64,000 bases of DNA from Rhytidiadelphus loreus. Lineage: Eukaryota; Streptophyta; Bryopsida; Hypnales; Hylocomiaceae. The translations under genes were made by a program, and so were the position numbers. This document shows, one piece after another, positions 38,034-50,589 of this stretch. Below the pieces are notes generated by a model. The model saw nothing but the letters and a program-made list of their open reading frames with translations. It searched no databases and had not been told where the DNA came from. The stretch is taken from NCBI GenBank assembly GCA_947034895.1, contig OX344764.1, positions 46,233,348 through 46,297,347 of the forward strand. Reading direction: 5' to 3'. Numbering within the stretch: the first letter of the stretch is position 1; each line of letters starts with the position of its first letter.

Positions 38034-39508
38034 TTATTCCACTTGTATGACTTTGACCTTTCAAATGATTTGGTTTTCGATGTAATGCACATAGCCGGCC
38101 TCAATCTATTTAAGCATTATATAGCAAAGTTATTTGATGAGCTCGCTTCTCTGCATGATGATTCTTTATTGGATGAAGTTTGAAAGGTCTGTGTGCGGGT
38201 TAGCAGCAGTCGCCCATATGAACTTAAACAAGGAAGATGGCCTTATGACCCAATCGGAAGACATTCTATGTATATGGCTGAAGAAAACCAGAAGTTCATA
38301 CAATGGGTGTTGCCACATATACTGCATGTACTCTTTGGTCACATCTCTCAAGGAAGATGGTTTCTAGGAGCCTTACTAGTTGATTTGTCACATTATATTT
38401 TCAACCGAACGAGGACTGGAGGTTGGAATGAAGTGGACTTGAATTTGGTTCAATTACTTTTTCAAGCATGGAGAGTATGCTCAGAAGAGGTTGATGGATG
38501 TAATGGAGCTCCTTTAGAACACGTTGCTGGTGCAAGTCACTTATTGGATGATGTTTGCAGATTTGGGCCAAGTGAGGTATATTGGTGCTTTGCCTTTGAG
38601 CGAGAGGTGGCTCATTTTGGGAAGATCAATACAAACAACAAACTAATGGAAACAACTTTCATCCAATATTATTCACGTAAGCTGTTTACAAGTGTAGTGC
38701 ATCAGATAAGTGAAGAACGGGATTCTCTTCATGTAAGTCAAAGAGCTCTTAAAAAAGCGCATGAATACTTAATGTATCCTGAAGGGTTGGACCAAGAAAA
38801 TGATGAAGGGCTCCATGAATGTCCTGTATGGCACAACAGATGTGGAATTCACACTAGTTCTATTGAGAAGGCCAAAGATATTGGACAGAGCTTGGAATTG
38901 GCAAGTACAAGTCCTTGCGCTGCAATGGTAGCAGTGAAGGGGATTTCAATTGGACGGAAGCAAGATCCTAAATTGGCACAATCACCAGAGATCGTGGAAT
39001 ATTTAGCTCAACGTTTTCATAAGGAAGAAGGATGGGTCCCTCTCATTAGGATTGTGAAGGCTGTCAATCTATCATGTTGAATGGGGTCTTCTACAAAGCA
39101 GGAAGTGATGTTGTTGTTGCATCAAATAATGACCTTCAAGAGACTCCTTATAAAGCAAAGATTCGTGGATTCTTCAACCATGATTTCATGGGTGAGATTT
39201 CTACTTATTTTAGTGTTGATTATTATTCTCACCTACAAGATGTATCTTATGAAGGGTTTAGGGAGATATATGTGGACTTAATTGATGAGGTCACTCACAT
39301 GAATGTCGTTTACAACAATCGTTGGTATCCATTTGATGAAACTTGCATACGACCTATAAGTTCAATACTTCATAAGTTTATGTTAGTGCAGCCTGGACTA
39401 TCAAGAAAAATTGCATATGATAGGTCTATGAGCATTGCATATGAAGTGAAGGATAGGCAACCAAGGAGTGGATTGTTAACCAAATGTCAGACCTTTTTGT
39501 ATGTATAG

Positions 39509-41605
39509 TAGAATATTTCTAGAATACAGTAGTGCTTGGTTAAGAGAGACATGTGTAAAAGTAATGCATGCTTTTATTCATTCATTCATGCATTTATATT
39601 GTACTTATTTGTATAATTGCAACCTTAGTAACCTTGGTATACACAAAGTCATGTATTGAAGTAGGTTGATTGAGGAAACAATTTCAAGGGCTCTACAATT
39701 GCTTTACTGTACAGTATCCATAGGGCCAAGAACAAGAGATGTGCCTTCACCTACCTTGTTGGATGCTACAGTGGTTTGATTAGGTTGTATTATCATTGCA
39801 ACTTCATTAGGTTAGATAATGCCTTGGCTCCATTCAACATCAATTGTTAGGCATGTACTTCATTCCTGTCATTCTATTTTTGTTTGGAAGCTTTACAAGT
39901 GGGATATAATTTTGTGCTATTCAAACTTCTGGTATTGGTAAGAACTGAAAAGCAATTCTACCAAATATTGTAGTAGTGAGGTTCCTCATTTTTTTAATTT
40001 TGTTACATGAGTCCTCATGCACTTCTACCATTTATTCTAGTCTATAGGTAGTTTATTTACTTTTCTTTTTTTGCATGAGTCTTTATAATCTAAAGAAGAC
40101 ACCTAAATAATGTCCTATTTGGAAACAATGTCTAGTGAACTTGAATGTGCAAGATATGTCAAGATTAGAAACAAAGAGTTAAATATTATCATTATTATCA
40201 TACTTATGGTGTACTTTGTTAAAATGATGGAAACTTTTTGTCATTCTCAACACATTTTTGGCCATTTCTCTTGAATGTTGTGTTATTTATTACTAATACA
40301 ATGCCATTTCTATGGAATGTTGTGTCATTATGATGGAATTTTACCATTTGAAGAAAACTGATCGTATTCCTAAGTGAGGGGTGCTTTTCATCAATGAAGA
40401 TTTCACATAAACCCCTGAAGGCCTAACATAGTTTTTACAATGGAGATTTTCAATGATTTGTACCACTTTGAATGTTTTTTTGGACATCTATATAGGTGGT
40501 TAGTTTTTTTTAACCATACTAAAGTAAAGACTTATGGAATTAATTGTCGAAAATTTTTACCGATACATTTTTAGATTATAACAAGTATGGATGATCAACT
40601 TCATACACAAAAAACGAAATTTGTAGAAAAAAATTATAAAAAGATGAATGAAGATTTGTTACCCTTCAATTACAAATTTATTAGGAATCCAAAGCAAATG
40701 CTGTATTTTTCATTGGAAATTTGAAAAATAAAAAACTCTCTCAAATGTTTACACGTTCTCAAACATGAAGACTACAAAGTTTGAACTAACCAAATTGGAT
40801 TCTACAAAATTCTTAAACAATTCATATATGCATGAATTTCTGAATTTTAACAACTCATACTATTGCCATATTATTTGGAACATCTTCAAAAAATTAGAAG
40901 TCATTCTCATTATTTTGTGTTAATTACACTAGATTGAACCTTTTATTTCTGAAATTGTTAAAAATTGAAATCTTATTTTTTTAAACATTGTGTGTACATT
41001 AAAGAATAAAAACATTCAAGAAATATAAATTTTTTCTCTCTCCACTACTCTTTTGAAGGAAAAACATTATATTTGCTACTTTTCCCTACTAGACTACATT
41101 CTTGGCTACTTGTCTTAAATGAATTTTCAATTACTTCTCACATTCAAAATTCAAAAAGGAAAAAAGGAAAAAAGTATATCGACTTGTATTTCTACAAAAT
41201 CTTAGTTCACAAAATATTGACATTTGTGCACCCTCTCGAGAAATTGACATAATTTTTAAAAAAAAAGACACATTGTGTCATCTTAATTGAGGGGTTAAAG
41301 CTTCAAAAGTTACACCTGAGATGCTTCAATCTTCAAAAAATAACCACTACATCCTTGCAAATACTTATTTTACAAATATTAAATCCAATGAAAAATTACA
41401 CATACATTTTTTCAATTAAAGCCAATTTTTCATTTGTAATATATGGTTTTCCAATCACTTTCATTTCAAGAGGGTAATGACTATCTAACTATTCAAACAT
41501 CTTTCAAAAAGCACCTTCTCATAACATTCTAAATTATAATGATTTCCATAATTATGTGTTGCTATTAATAAAGAAAACACTTCTCTACCATGCATACTTA
41601 TAATG
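39509..41605. other. AT-rich spacer
   Basis: No coding region or clear repeat recognised. It may include the 3' end of the tnp2-like element, but no matching terminal repeat was found. Confidence 0.5.
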
Positions 41606-41607
41606 CA

Positions 41608-41875
41608 TATGTGAGAAAGTGATCAAAATGTATTGTTTACCATGTCATGTATTTCCCTATCATGGAGAATTATGTCCTATGTGTGAGAAAGTAGTAAAAA
41701 TGAGGTGTTTGCCATATTCTGTATTTCACTATGATCATGCATAATAGTCATGTGAGCAAGAAAGTAGTAAAACTGGGTTGTTTCCTATGTTATGTATTTT
41801 ACTACAATCATGCATAATAGGAATGTATGCTAGAAAGTAGTAAATTGGGTTGTTTACTATGTAATGTACTAAAAT
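41608..41875 (+). repeat. Tandem repeat, ~73-bp period, about four copies
   Basis: Diverged copies containing GAGAAAGTAGTAAAA, TGGGTTGTTTCCTATG and ATGCATAATAG-like words start near 41611, 41683, 41758 and 41830. Confidence 0.8.
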
Positions 41876-41889
41876 GACTGAAATTCTAC

Positions 41890-42830
41890 ATAGCGATTCC
41901 AAATCTCTACATGCTCACACTTTCGAAAGTGGTGTTTTCCTTGATTTTACTACATTGATAATGTAGGAAACCAGAAAAATCTCCTTGTGTTGCCTCTTGT
42001 GAAAGGCTGGCTCCAGAAGTGCCGTCCATTTGACTTCGAAGGCCTGAACGGAACCCCGAAAGCGCAAGCGCACACACACTCACGGAAAGCAAAAAAATAC
42101 CCAGCAAGCTAAGCACGCACTCGATCTGGCAGTTCCTGCAGTTGTGTGAAAGGCTCCCGTTGCGTGAAATTCCCACCAGATTCCCAGCTTCCCACAAACT
42201 CGCAAGTCCCGGGAACAGGTGAGCGAGTTGGCGAGGAGAACGACAAAAGGAGCCATGTTGCACGGAAGAATTGCAGAGACTCGAGTGCCCCTGGAACCCC
42301 CCACATGCGGTGGATTCAAAGCGACAAGCTTAACGTAAGGAGCTGGGTGCACAAACTGCTGTTGACTACAGACCACGACAGAAATTCTGTCCTCAAGAGC
42401 AGCTTGCCATCGATAACATTCCTGTCCATGATCATTGCGCCATCAAACTGGGGCATCTTCTTCGGCAAATTCGGGCACCCGGACATTGGAATCCGGGAAT
42501 CCGGGAATCCAGCTTCCTTGGCCTCGACGGAATCCGGGAATTCAGCTTCCGCTTGGCATTGACGGCGATCATGGAGGATGATGCACTGCTGCTGCCAGGG
42601 TCCATTTCCTGAAGAGCCACGGAAGGGGGCAGTGGGTCAGCCATTTCATCATTCAATGGAACATTAGGATAGAGATTGGTAATACATAATGTATTTCTCC
42701 ATGTCTGTTGCAGTGTTTCTACTGTACTTTCTACTGCAGCAGACAATCCATGGGTGTATGGGCCATGCCGGCCTGGAAGCTGACCTGTTTTACCCATCAC
42801 TTCTATCAATTACCGTCTCTTTTAACAAAG
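41890..42830. other. GC-richer island with small ORFs, unassigned
   Basis: Base composition rises sharply here. Small ORFs occur on the minus strand, including one reading MADPLPPSVALQEMDPGSSS from about 42642 down to a stop at about 42432. A GAATCCGG direct repeat lies at 42488-42536. It looks like a promoter/first-exon region or a retroelement leader, but no domain was recognised and no exon structure could be supported. Confidence 0.3.
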
Positions 42831-43269
42831 GATTTAAAAATAATAACAATAAATAAAGTGATTGTATGCATGAAAAAAAGGAAGGAAGGAAGGAAACTAA
42901 TGAACAATAGTGTGGATTATGGTGAAGAGGAACAACATACTTCAAAAACCAAAGTCTAAATATGTTCCAATTGGTAATGTGCAAGTTGCCACTATTGAGA
43001 ACAAAGTTGAAACACCAAAAAGAGAAAAATTCCTTCCTAACAAGTACTTGCCAAGCTTTGTTGCACTTGTTGAAAGTCTTAAGAATGGTGTTAGGTTTGG
43101 CCATTCCCACATGAATTGTGTCATGCCAAACAAGTGAGGAAATTTGAAAGGAATAGGTGGGAGCATTATTAAAAACTAGGCAATGACAAGCATACCACAT
43201 TTGCCAAAGAAAAGCCATGTGCATGACATCCAAAGAATGCATTTGGTGGAGGTAGTAGGCCCTTAGCAA
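42830..43269 (-). pseudogene. Possible LINE ORF2 C-terminal fragment
   Basis: The minus frame reads ...DVMHMAFLWQMWYACHCLVF followed by NNAPTYSF. This resembles the W-x-x-W-x-x-R/C-N/H-x-x-V-F region after the reverse transcriptase in plant LINE proteins. The similarity is short and drawn from memory of the family, and no reverse transcriptase is attached here. A chance open frame is possible. Confidence 0.35.
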
Positions 43270-45020
43270 AGGACTTTCACTTCTTTGATTTCAATTTGTT
43301 TTTCAAAATTACCACCAAACATAGGACATGGCAACCATCAACCTCAATAAGACAAGGAGGTCATAAAAACAATTTATATTTTACTAATGGTCAAACACAA
43401 CTCACAATAAGTTAAAAATTAAATAACTTTTGAGTGAGGCTTATATGCTGTTCATGCCACGTTGGGGTATCAAGTTATTAAGAGGAGTTTATATGGTGTA
43501 GGCATTTTTGGATTTTATGTATATGGTAGCTTTATTATGATGAGTAAATTGTTATTTAGTATATTTTGGTTATAAGCTTTTCTTTTGGAAGAGTGCACAC
43601 TAGGGTATGCAAACTTTTGTCACAATGCACTACTTGGTAGTGCTTTGATAAAACTTGAAAAATGATCTTAGTAAGTGCACATTGAATTTGAGGTTGAGGT
43701 TTGGACAATTTTTTGAGACAAAGGGGCGACCTAGACTATATGGCCATGACCCCAAAAAATTAAAAACCTTTGAGGTCTTGATATTGAAAAATATACATCA
43801 AAAGAGTGCTTCATCATAGTGCATTATACACACCAAATTTAGAGATCTTATTGAAAACTATCAAGATAATTTTCAAATTTTTTAATATAGGTCACGTTAG
43901 TTTTCATTATTGTTTTTTCATTTGAATAATATTTTAAATTTTTCTTAATTTTTAAATTTGACTTTGAAGTTTAGATTTGTAGATTGAATTTAATTAAAGG
44001 GATCAAAAAAGCATTTTTTTTACTTTTTGTTTTTTTAATGTGAATTTTAAAGAAATTTTGAGGAAAAATTTGTCATGAGTTTATTTTGAAGGTCATAAAT
44101 TATCTATGGAAAAAAGGAGTAAATATGCTAGTTAATATTTTAACTTCATTGTTACAGTTGCAATTGATGCTCTTTATTGCATTTAAATACACTTACACTT
44201 TAGAATTATCGGCATATGAAGTCTAATTTTTTGTTCTTCTTTGAGATCTTGCATGAAGAATTTTATTACGCTTACAAGTGCACTAGTATTACTACAATTG
44301 TAGATTCTACTATTAAATGATGGATTTGAAAACCATGTTTATACTATAATGTTGATTGTTATAATTGACACTGAAATTTAAGTTTTTTTATTATTTGAGT
44401 GTATTTTGTAATTTGTGCGAGGTATTCATATTTCTTCTTTGAATTTTTTTTATTATTACCATATTTTAAATGTTTAAAAAAAAAGTAAACTTGATAGTTT
44501 ATTGTACATATATAAAATGACATTAAATATAGTTTTTTGTTAAATTCTAGTAGCCACATGATCATAAAAAGTGAAGTTTGATTGCATTGGTATAGACTTT
44601 AGTATTGAGGGAATGTAAGTAAGAAAGTTGCTTGTGAGATTGTATTATCAATTTTTTTTTTAAATGTACAATGTATTCTATAAACAAAAATTGCATAAAA
44701 CATTGTAGAAGGTTTTCTTAGTGCCTACAAGTTTAGTAGTGAATTTCATTGTAATTTGTCCACAAAGGAGAAGTTTAATTACCCATATTAACCCTAATTA
44801 AAGGTCCCAACCTTATTTTTTGGCAATATAACAATTTTGGATAGCTCACTACAAACGACATATTTTACTTTTTTTCTTTGAAAATTTCACAAAACGTATA
44901 CCCTAGGAGTAGCTTTGAGGTGCAACAATTTTCATGACTTTTGGCTGCATGGTTAAAAAGTTACTATATGATATGTAATTTTCAACAATTAGCAATAAAG
45001 CTTGGGCTACCCAAAAACCT
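43270..45020. other. AT-rich spacer
   Basis: No coding region recognised. 44880-45000 resembles 24085-24170 (CATGACTTTTGGCTGCATGG and neighbours), so the part next to 45024 is repeat-derived. Confidence 0.5.
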
Positions 45021-45023
45021 TCT

Positions 45024-45165
45024 TTAACCCCTAAAGGACTGGACTGTGTTTTTTGGTTGTATAGAAATTTCGGGCAAGTACCTACAAGCGGAGATTTTCA
45101 TATTTGGAACTAAAATTTTAATAGGATGTCGGGGCGAGGAAGATCTTTCATATGCACCAAATCTC
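45024..45165 (+). repeat. 5' end fragment of the TTAA-flanked repeat family
   Basis: TTAA at 45024-45027 is followed by CCCCTAAAGGACTGGACTGT and then closely matches the first ~140 bases of the element at 53714. Similarity is lost after about 45165. Confidence 0.75.
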
Positions 45166-45752
45166 CCCGGGTACACAACTCCCATATTATATGTAGGGGT
45201 CATTGGCATTAAAACAGCTTAAAGGATGGCTTTTGTAAAAATAAAATGAAATTAAAATGACTAAAATGTTGGGTGAAGACAAAATTAAATAAAATAGCTA
45301 GAAAAAATTCTAGGCTGCATATTTATTAAAAAAAAACTTCATAGTGTATATGAAGAAAATTTGAAAGAGCTATTTTGTTAATCTTGTAGAGCGCCTAATG
45401 GGAGTATTAGAAGTAGATGTCACATTAGATGAGATTGGAGGGGGGGGGGGAGGGCCATTTCGGTCCTATTTCCAGCTCTATTACTCTCGGTCTTCTCGAA
45501 CTCCGGTGTTAGACTTTCTTTTTCTTGAAAAAAAAATTAAATTAAATTAAATCCTTAAAATGAGAAACAAAGTTAAATTAAGTTTTGTTTTTTTTGTTTT
45601 TTTCGAAAAAAATGACATGGCAATCTCTCGGCCAGGTCAGCGCAAGCGGGGAACGGCGGTTTTTGGTGGGTTTTGAGTTGGGAACTCGCAGCCCTCCCCA
45701 ACAGCCAAAACACATGTAATGCAATAGTATTTGCTAATACTACAAGGTCCTT

Positions 45753-46200
45753 TCAAGGTCTCCCTCTTTTGGGAGGAGGTGTAGCAACTACAAATGTAGC
45801 ACACTCCTCCCTACTTCTAACTCCACTACATGAGCCTCTACGCTTCATCTCACAATCTACATATTTGTCCAATGCATCACGATCCTCTACAGCCAATGTA
45901 TAAACATCATTATCTGCATCAATGACTACTGTGACAAGGCATACAACACTCTCCAAACCAATAAAGTCACATTCAACTCCTTCATAACCTCCATATGTAT
46001 ACTGCAATCCTACAATGTGCTTGTAGTATTTAGGCAAGATATTGATTCTCTCATCAGAAAGTGAAACATTTCATACATAATCCACTAGAGCTCATTTTTC
46101 TCCAATAGCCTTGACTATTTTCTGCACCCTACCAATATGCCATCTAACTGCCATCAGTCCACAAACTAACCATCTAATGGCTGATATTGAATCTTATTAA
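45753..46200 (-). pseudogene. Unrecognised broken ORF (YYKHIVGLQYTYGG)
   Basis: The minus frame is open from about 46200 to the stop at 45753 except for TGA at 46092-46094 and 46071-46073. Reading across the stops gives a continuous, protein-like sequence: RWHIGRVQKIVKAIGEK, then ALVDYV, then NVSLSDERINILPKYYKHIV and YEGVECDFIGLESVVCLVTV, ending in a basic tail (PPPKRGRP). The Val/Ile/Asp pattern suggests a beta-rich fold. The family is not recognised and no promoter was identified. It fits the pattern of other decayed mobile-element genes in the window. Confidence 0.45.
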
Positions 46201-46899
46201 GTTTTGGTGGTATTTTTGGAAGAAAAAAAACAAACGTATATCTCAGCTGAACTAGATGTAATCTTTTTTGGGAAATATGTATCGATGGGAGTTTAAACAA
46301 GGTCACATTCATACCAACTAGAAATAGTACCAAACCCTAAAAGCATTAAAATTTCATCTCTAAACCTCAAATTAGCATACAAGCCCTCCATTTGGAACAA
46401 ACAAATTCAGCAAACTTGAGAATACATAATTGACATGCGGTGCCTAAACGAGCCCAACCATTAACCCCTCACCGCCCAAGGCCTGACCATTCAAAAAACA
46501 ACCTTGCTCTTCAAGTGTTATAAGTCTAAATGTGATTAAGGTATGAAAATCTCAACCGTACAATCTTGTAGTGTGCATGTTGTAGATGGTGTAAATCAAA
46601 TTTGGGATCATTTGACCGTATAGATTGAGAGATTATAATGTTTTAGTGTTGAAAAAAGATGCTGAAATTTTCCTAAAAACACCTTGGGAGGTGAAATTCG
46701 ATTTCTAAACCTATTCAAATGAAAAAACTTGAAACTACAAAGTAATTTGGAAACAAAAGACAAACACTTTGATGGAAAAAAAATCATTCAATTGACTCAT
46801 TGCGTTTGCAAAATTGTATTGAAATGTCAAAAAACAGTGAAAAAAGTAACAAAAAAACACATCTATGGATAAACCTATCTCTACTAAAATGCTTCTCAG

Positions 46900-47370
46900 T
46901 AAATCATAACTTCTTGGATTGATATGAATTTTTTAACACAAGAACAAGACTAGTATGCGCAACTTTTAAGACAAAAATTATTGAAAACAAACCGTGTCTG
47001 AAGAAGTTATAAGCCGCCGAAGTTCAAAGGTAATGCAAAAATGTCTGGATTTTGAACTTCGAATTGCTCCCAAGCATTCAAAACAACTTGGATTGACCTG
47101 AAAATTTTACCACAATAACTAGACTTTAAGGGGAACATAATCCAACAAATTTTATTGAAAACAAACATTGGATGAAGGAGATACAAGCCCCCAAAGTTTT
47201 AGCCTTCAAATGTAATTTGGTGAATTCAAATTGAACCTGTGAACTTCGATTGACTTCCAAGAAATCAGTACATTTTGGATTGATCTTAAAATTTTACTAC
47301 ATAAACAAGAAGAGAGAACGCAACTTTACCAACAAGTTTTATTGAATTTGGACATCAGATGCAAAAGTTA
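46900..47370 (+). repeat. Diverged tandem repeat, ~180-bp period, three copies
   Basis: Three diverged units share TTGGATTGAT...GAATTTT, AACAAGACTAG..GCAAC-like words, TTTTATTGAAAAC and a GATG(A)AG...TATAAGCC tail. They lie at about 46905-47030, 47085-47205 and 47265-47365. Confidence 0.6.
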
Positions 47371-47515
47371 TAGCACTTTGAATTTTCTGTGAGGACACTT
47401 TTCGTCCCCTCCGGCGATGAGGGGTTAACAACAAAGCTCAAAAACAAAGCTAAGCATGATCACTCTCAAAAAAATGATCCAAAGAGCAAACCCCGGGTGG
47501 GTGCCCTTAGAAGAG

Positions 47516-47523
47516 TATATAAG
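47516..47523 (+). promoter_or_regulatory. TATA-like element TATATAAG
   Basis: TATATAAG follows a short G/C-richer stretch (CCCCGGGTGGGTGCCC), like other TATA boxes here, but no coding region of size follows. It may be the core promoter of a solo LTR or other retroelement remnant. Confidence 0.3.
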
Positions 47524-47959
47524 GGCGTTCATTCTCCTCTGAAACCACCCCTTGTAGCCATTTTTGACACGTTGACACTATTGTATTTGTTTAATTGAAT
47601 TTTTGGCCATTTTTTAGTCAAATCACCAAAAATGTTTGTTTTTGGAGCATTTTATGCTCCATTGTTGTTGTTTTGACAAGCCTTGAAGGACATTAGGGGC
47701 CCTTCAAGTCTTAAATCTTTATCTTTAGGCAAGGTTAGCACTCAACATAAATTTGTACAAAAATTGTACTACTCTTTATTTGTGGTTGTACTTCCAAAAA
47801 TTAGAGTCTAAATTTCAATGAGAAAAAGGGCCGAAAAGGGCTTAAGACGCCCTCTAAATTGATCCAAAATCAAGTTGGTAATCAAATATTTCAAAACTTT
47901 GTTCTTTCCTTTGGAAAATTTTGACCAATCACATGCCTCCATATGGCAACACGCACAAT

Positions 47960-49767
47960 TAGCAAGCGGACACGGGTCCCAACCAATATTAGGCTGCCAC
48001 GTGTCCTAGCTAGTAGTGCACAATTAGTAGTGCCATGTCAAATTAAAAAAGGTTCCAACAAACCAATTCAAGGGATGACACGTGGAAGTTCGGGAAGGGG
48101 TTTTATTTGTACTTGTTTCAAATGGTGTGAGCTATTGATTCTTGATGTACATAGGTTACATGTGTTGTTTTGACTCATGGTTTCAGATTGATGTTTTGAA
48201 CAACTGTGCTAAACTATCAAAATTGATCCTAATTACAAGCCAAAAAGAAAGATAAAGACATATGCACACAAAGCATGATAGAAAATTAGAGTAGAAGATT
48301 GGTATAGAAGTAGTAAAGAAATAGAAGAAATTTGGAGTATAATTACAACTTGTAAGAAATTAAGTAAAAAAGTAGAAGAAGCTCAAGTAGGAGAAGGGAG
48401 GTTTAGATGTTTTGCTTACAACCAAAGTAGATAGAAATTGAAACATAAAGACTTTAACTAACTAAAGAAAAATAGGCAAAATAGAGAGAACTCAAGTATG
48501 CTTGAAGTTGAATTGCAATTGAGAGAATGAAGAGACAATTTAGAAATTAAAAGGTTCAGTGGCATTTGATAAAAATTAGGAGGAAATCCAATATAAGCGT
48601 TTTAGACCATTAGAAGTTAGATTATACAATGAATAGAAAGATAGGAGGTTGCAATACTCAATTGTTATTTTAAAGTTTGTAGCAATTATTTTATTTCATT
48701 CAAAGTCAACCAACCATTGGAATATAAATAATGGAGTAGAATAGTATAAGAAAAAGAAGGAGTGGAAAAAGAAAAGAAAAGAAAAGGAGTTTGAAGGATG
48801 GAGACTTAGAATGAAGTAGAAACTAGTTTTGAATTGCTAAATTACTTGTATTGGAAAATTCTATAAAAAATTAAGTGGTGAGCAAAATTCTAAAGGAAGA
48901 AAAAATGGAGAATGAGGGTGCATTTGAAGGAGTTTTAGATCATTTCATTGATGAAGTTAATGATGAGGTAAGTTCCTAAAAATCCAACTTTTTCATTGAA
49001 TGTCTTGATTAGCAGCTCTAAACCTTGGCCAAATGACAAGTTAGTATCAAACCATTAACTGTGGCTTTTAGTTCAAAGTTAGTTTTAAAAACTTATAGCA
49101 TAGGTTTAGAGGTTTTCGAAAACATAAAATACTTAGAAATTAGGCTTAAAACACATAATATATTAGTGGATGAAGTTTAAGACTTAGAATGAATGAGCAT
49201 CAGTAAATTCATCCAACTGAACCAAGAATAGAAAAGTGAATTTGAAATTTAGTTTTGAATTGTAGATTAGTAAAAAATAGTGGATGAAGTTTAACAAGTT
49301 GATTAGTCAAACTTCATCCATGCATAATTTTCACTATGAAGGTCCAATTTACAAGTGCCTCATCAATTTAGAAAGGTAATTTTAGATTCTACAAGTAAAG
49401 AATAGTAAAGTTTTAAGAATAATAAATTGCTAGAAATAACCCTGGGGCTTAGAATGAATGAAGTACCAAACTACCTCCTCCCAAAAGTAGTCAAGAAAAG
49501 AAGTTAGGTTTAGAATCTCTTAGAAAAAAATTAGGGTAGCCCAAAACTTCATCAAACTTTGGAAAAGACTTAAAACTCTAAAAGATAATGAAGGGTAAAG
49601 GCTAGACTAAAAAATTGATGAAGTTAGCTAAAAATTGTCCATCCAGATCACAAATTGATATTTAGTTAGAAGTTTCTAACCTAAGAGAAGAGCCAAAATT
49701 TCAAAGTCCATTGTAATTAGCAGTGGGTTAAAAAAAATAGATGAAGCTTAACTTCTAAAAGACTAGT
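47960..49767. other. AT-rich spacer
   Basis: No coding region or structured repeat recognised. The G/A-rich strand bias at 48240-48960 (many GAAG/AGAAG words) is notable but unexplained. Confidence 0.45.
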
Positions 49768-50431
49768 GTGTACTTTTTAGCAACATAGAAATTTTGGACA
49801 GGTACATGTAATTGGAGATTTGCATATTTTAGGCTAAAATTTTAGTAGAAGGTGGGGACAAGGAATATATTTCATATGCACTAAAATTCATGACGATTGG
49901 AAATATGAGTCAAAAGTTATGTTACTTTTTTGTAAATGGGCAATCTGGGCAGATTAAAAAAAATCACTTTTTTCATAAACAAAAATTTGAAATTAGTTTT
50001 CAAGAGTTATATATATGTGGAAAACTTTGAATCATTCTATTTTGATCAATGAGTCAAAAGTTATGGAAATTTTAGTTTGTGGGCAGTTATAGATTCTTTA
50101 CTCTAAAGTGAAATTTTAAGTCCTTTACTTTACTCAAATTTTAGTATTTTTTGAAAAAAATAAAATCATAGGATGTAGATTGTTCATTACAACATTTCAA
50201 CCATTTGGATTGGCATTTTTCAATTCCACAACTAAATTCTTAATAATTTTATATTTTGAATCATTCTCTACTTCTTTCTACTTACTATTTTTTTCCTATA
50301 TGTTGTACAATTCCAAATGATCTAAATTTTTTTCAAGCATGTAGACAACTTGCCTTGAAGAATGAATCCAAAGAAGCACCATTATTTTGGACATTTTTTC
50401 ATACAAATATGAGCTTGTGAAGTGCAGTTGC
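49768..50431 (+). repeat. Internal copy of the TTAA-flanked repeat family
   Basis: Aligns with 53735-54420 through TAGAAATTTTGGACAGGTAC, CACTTTTTTCATAAACAAAA and CTTGTGAAGTGCAGTTGC. Both extreme ends are missing. Confidence 0.75.
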
Positions 50432-50589
50432 AACTAATGATGCATTGTAACAATGTAGTAAATTGTACAGTAATGCATCGTAACAATGCAATAACTATTA
50501 AATTAACGTGCGAACCCATGAAACAATAGTAACCACACAATAACTATTGACAAACTATAGGTTGTAAACTTTATGATGTAGAAATGAAC

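Larger units (their letters stand above)
31931..39508 (+). pseudogene. CACTA/EnSpm tnp2-like transposase, split by insertion
   Basis: Exon 1 (31931-33065) has clustered Cys residues (VWCVCSVC; CTNCNTM; CPQCEM; RCRRCRQY). Exon 2 (33219-33700) carries GIHGDGF and LVIGDHPAQC with GKLACLKC, corresponding to the first and second acidic motifs of tnp2/Plavaka-type DDE transposases. Exon 3 starts at about 33785-33821, with an unsettled splice phase, and reads ...CDWKRAVAKENICQETG up to 33951. There a 4,082-bp element is inserted. Coding resumes at 38037 with HLYDFDLSNDLVFDVMH, matching the D-hhh-DxMH region of the family. A TGA at 38181-38183 and a 1-nt frameshift near 39060-39074 follow; the last part (39074-39508) resembles a small beta-rich BAH-like tail. 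The transposase is inactive because of the insertion and these lesions. Family level is confident; tnp2 versus Plavaka-like is not resolved. Confidence 0.82.

Noticed and set aside
42708..43137. Plus-strand ORFs at 42.7-43.1 kb as genes.
   Set aside because: Short, no domain, and antisense to a more protein-like LINE fragment.
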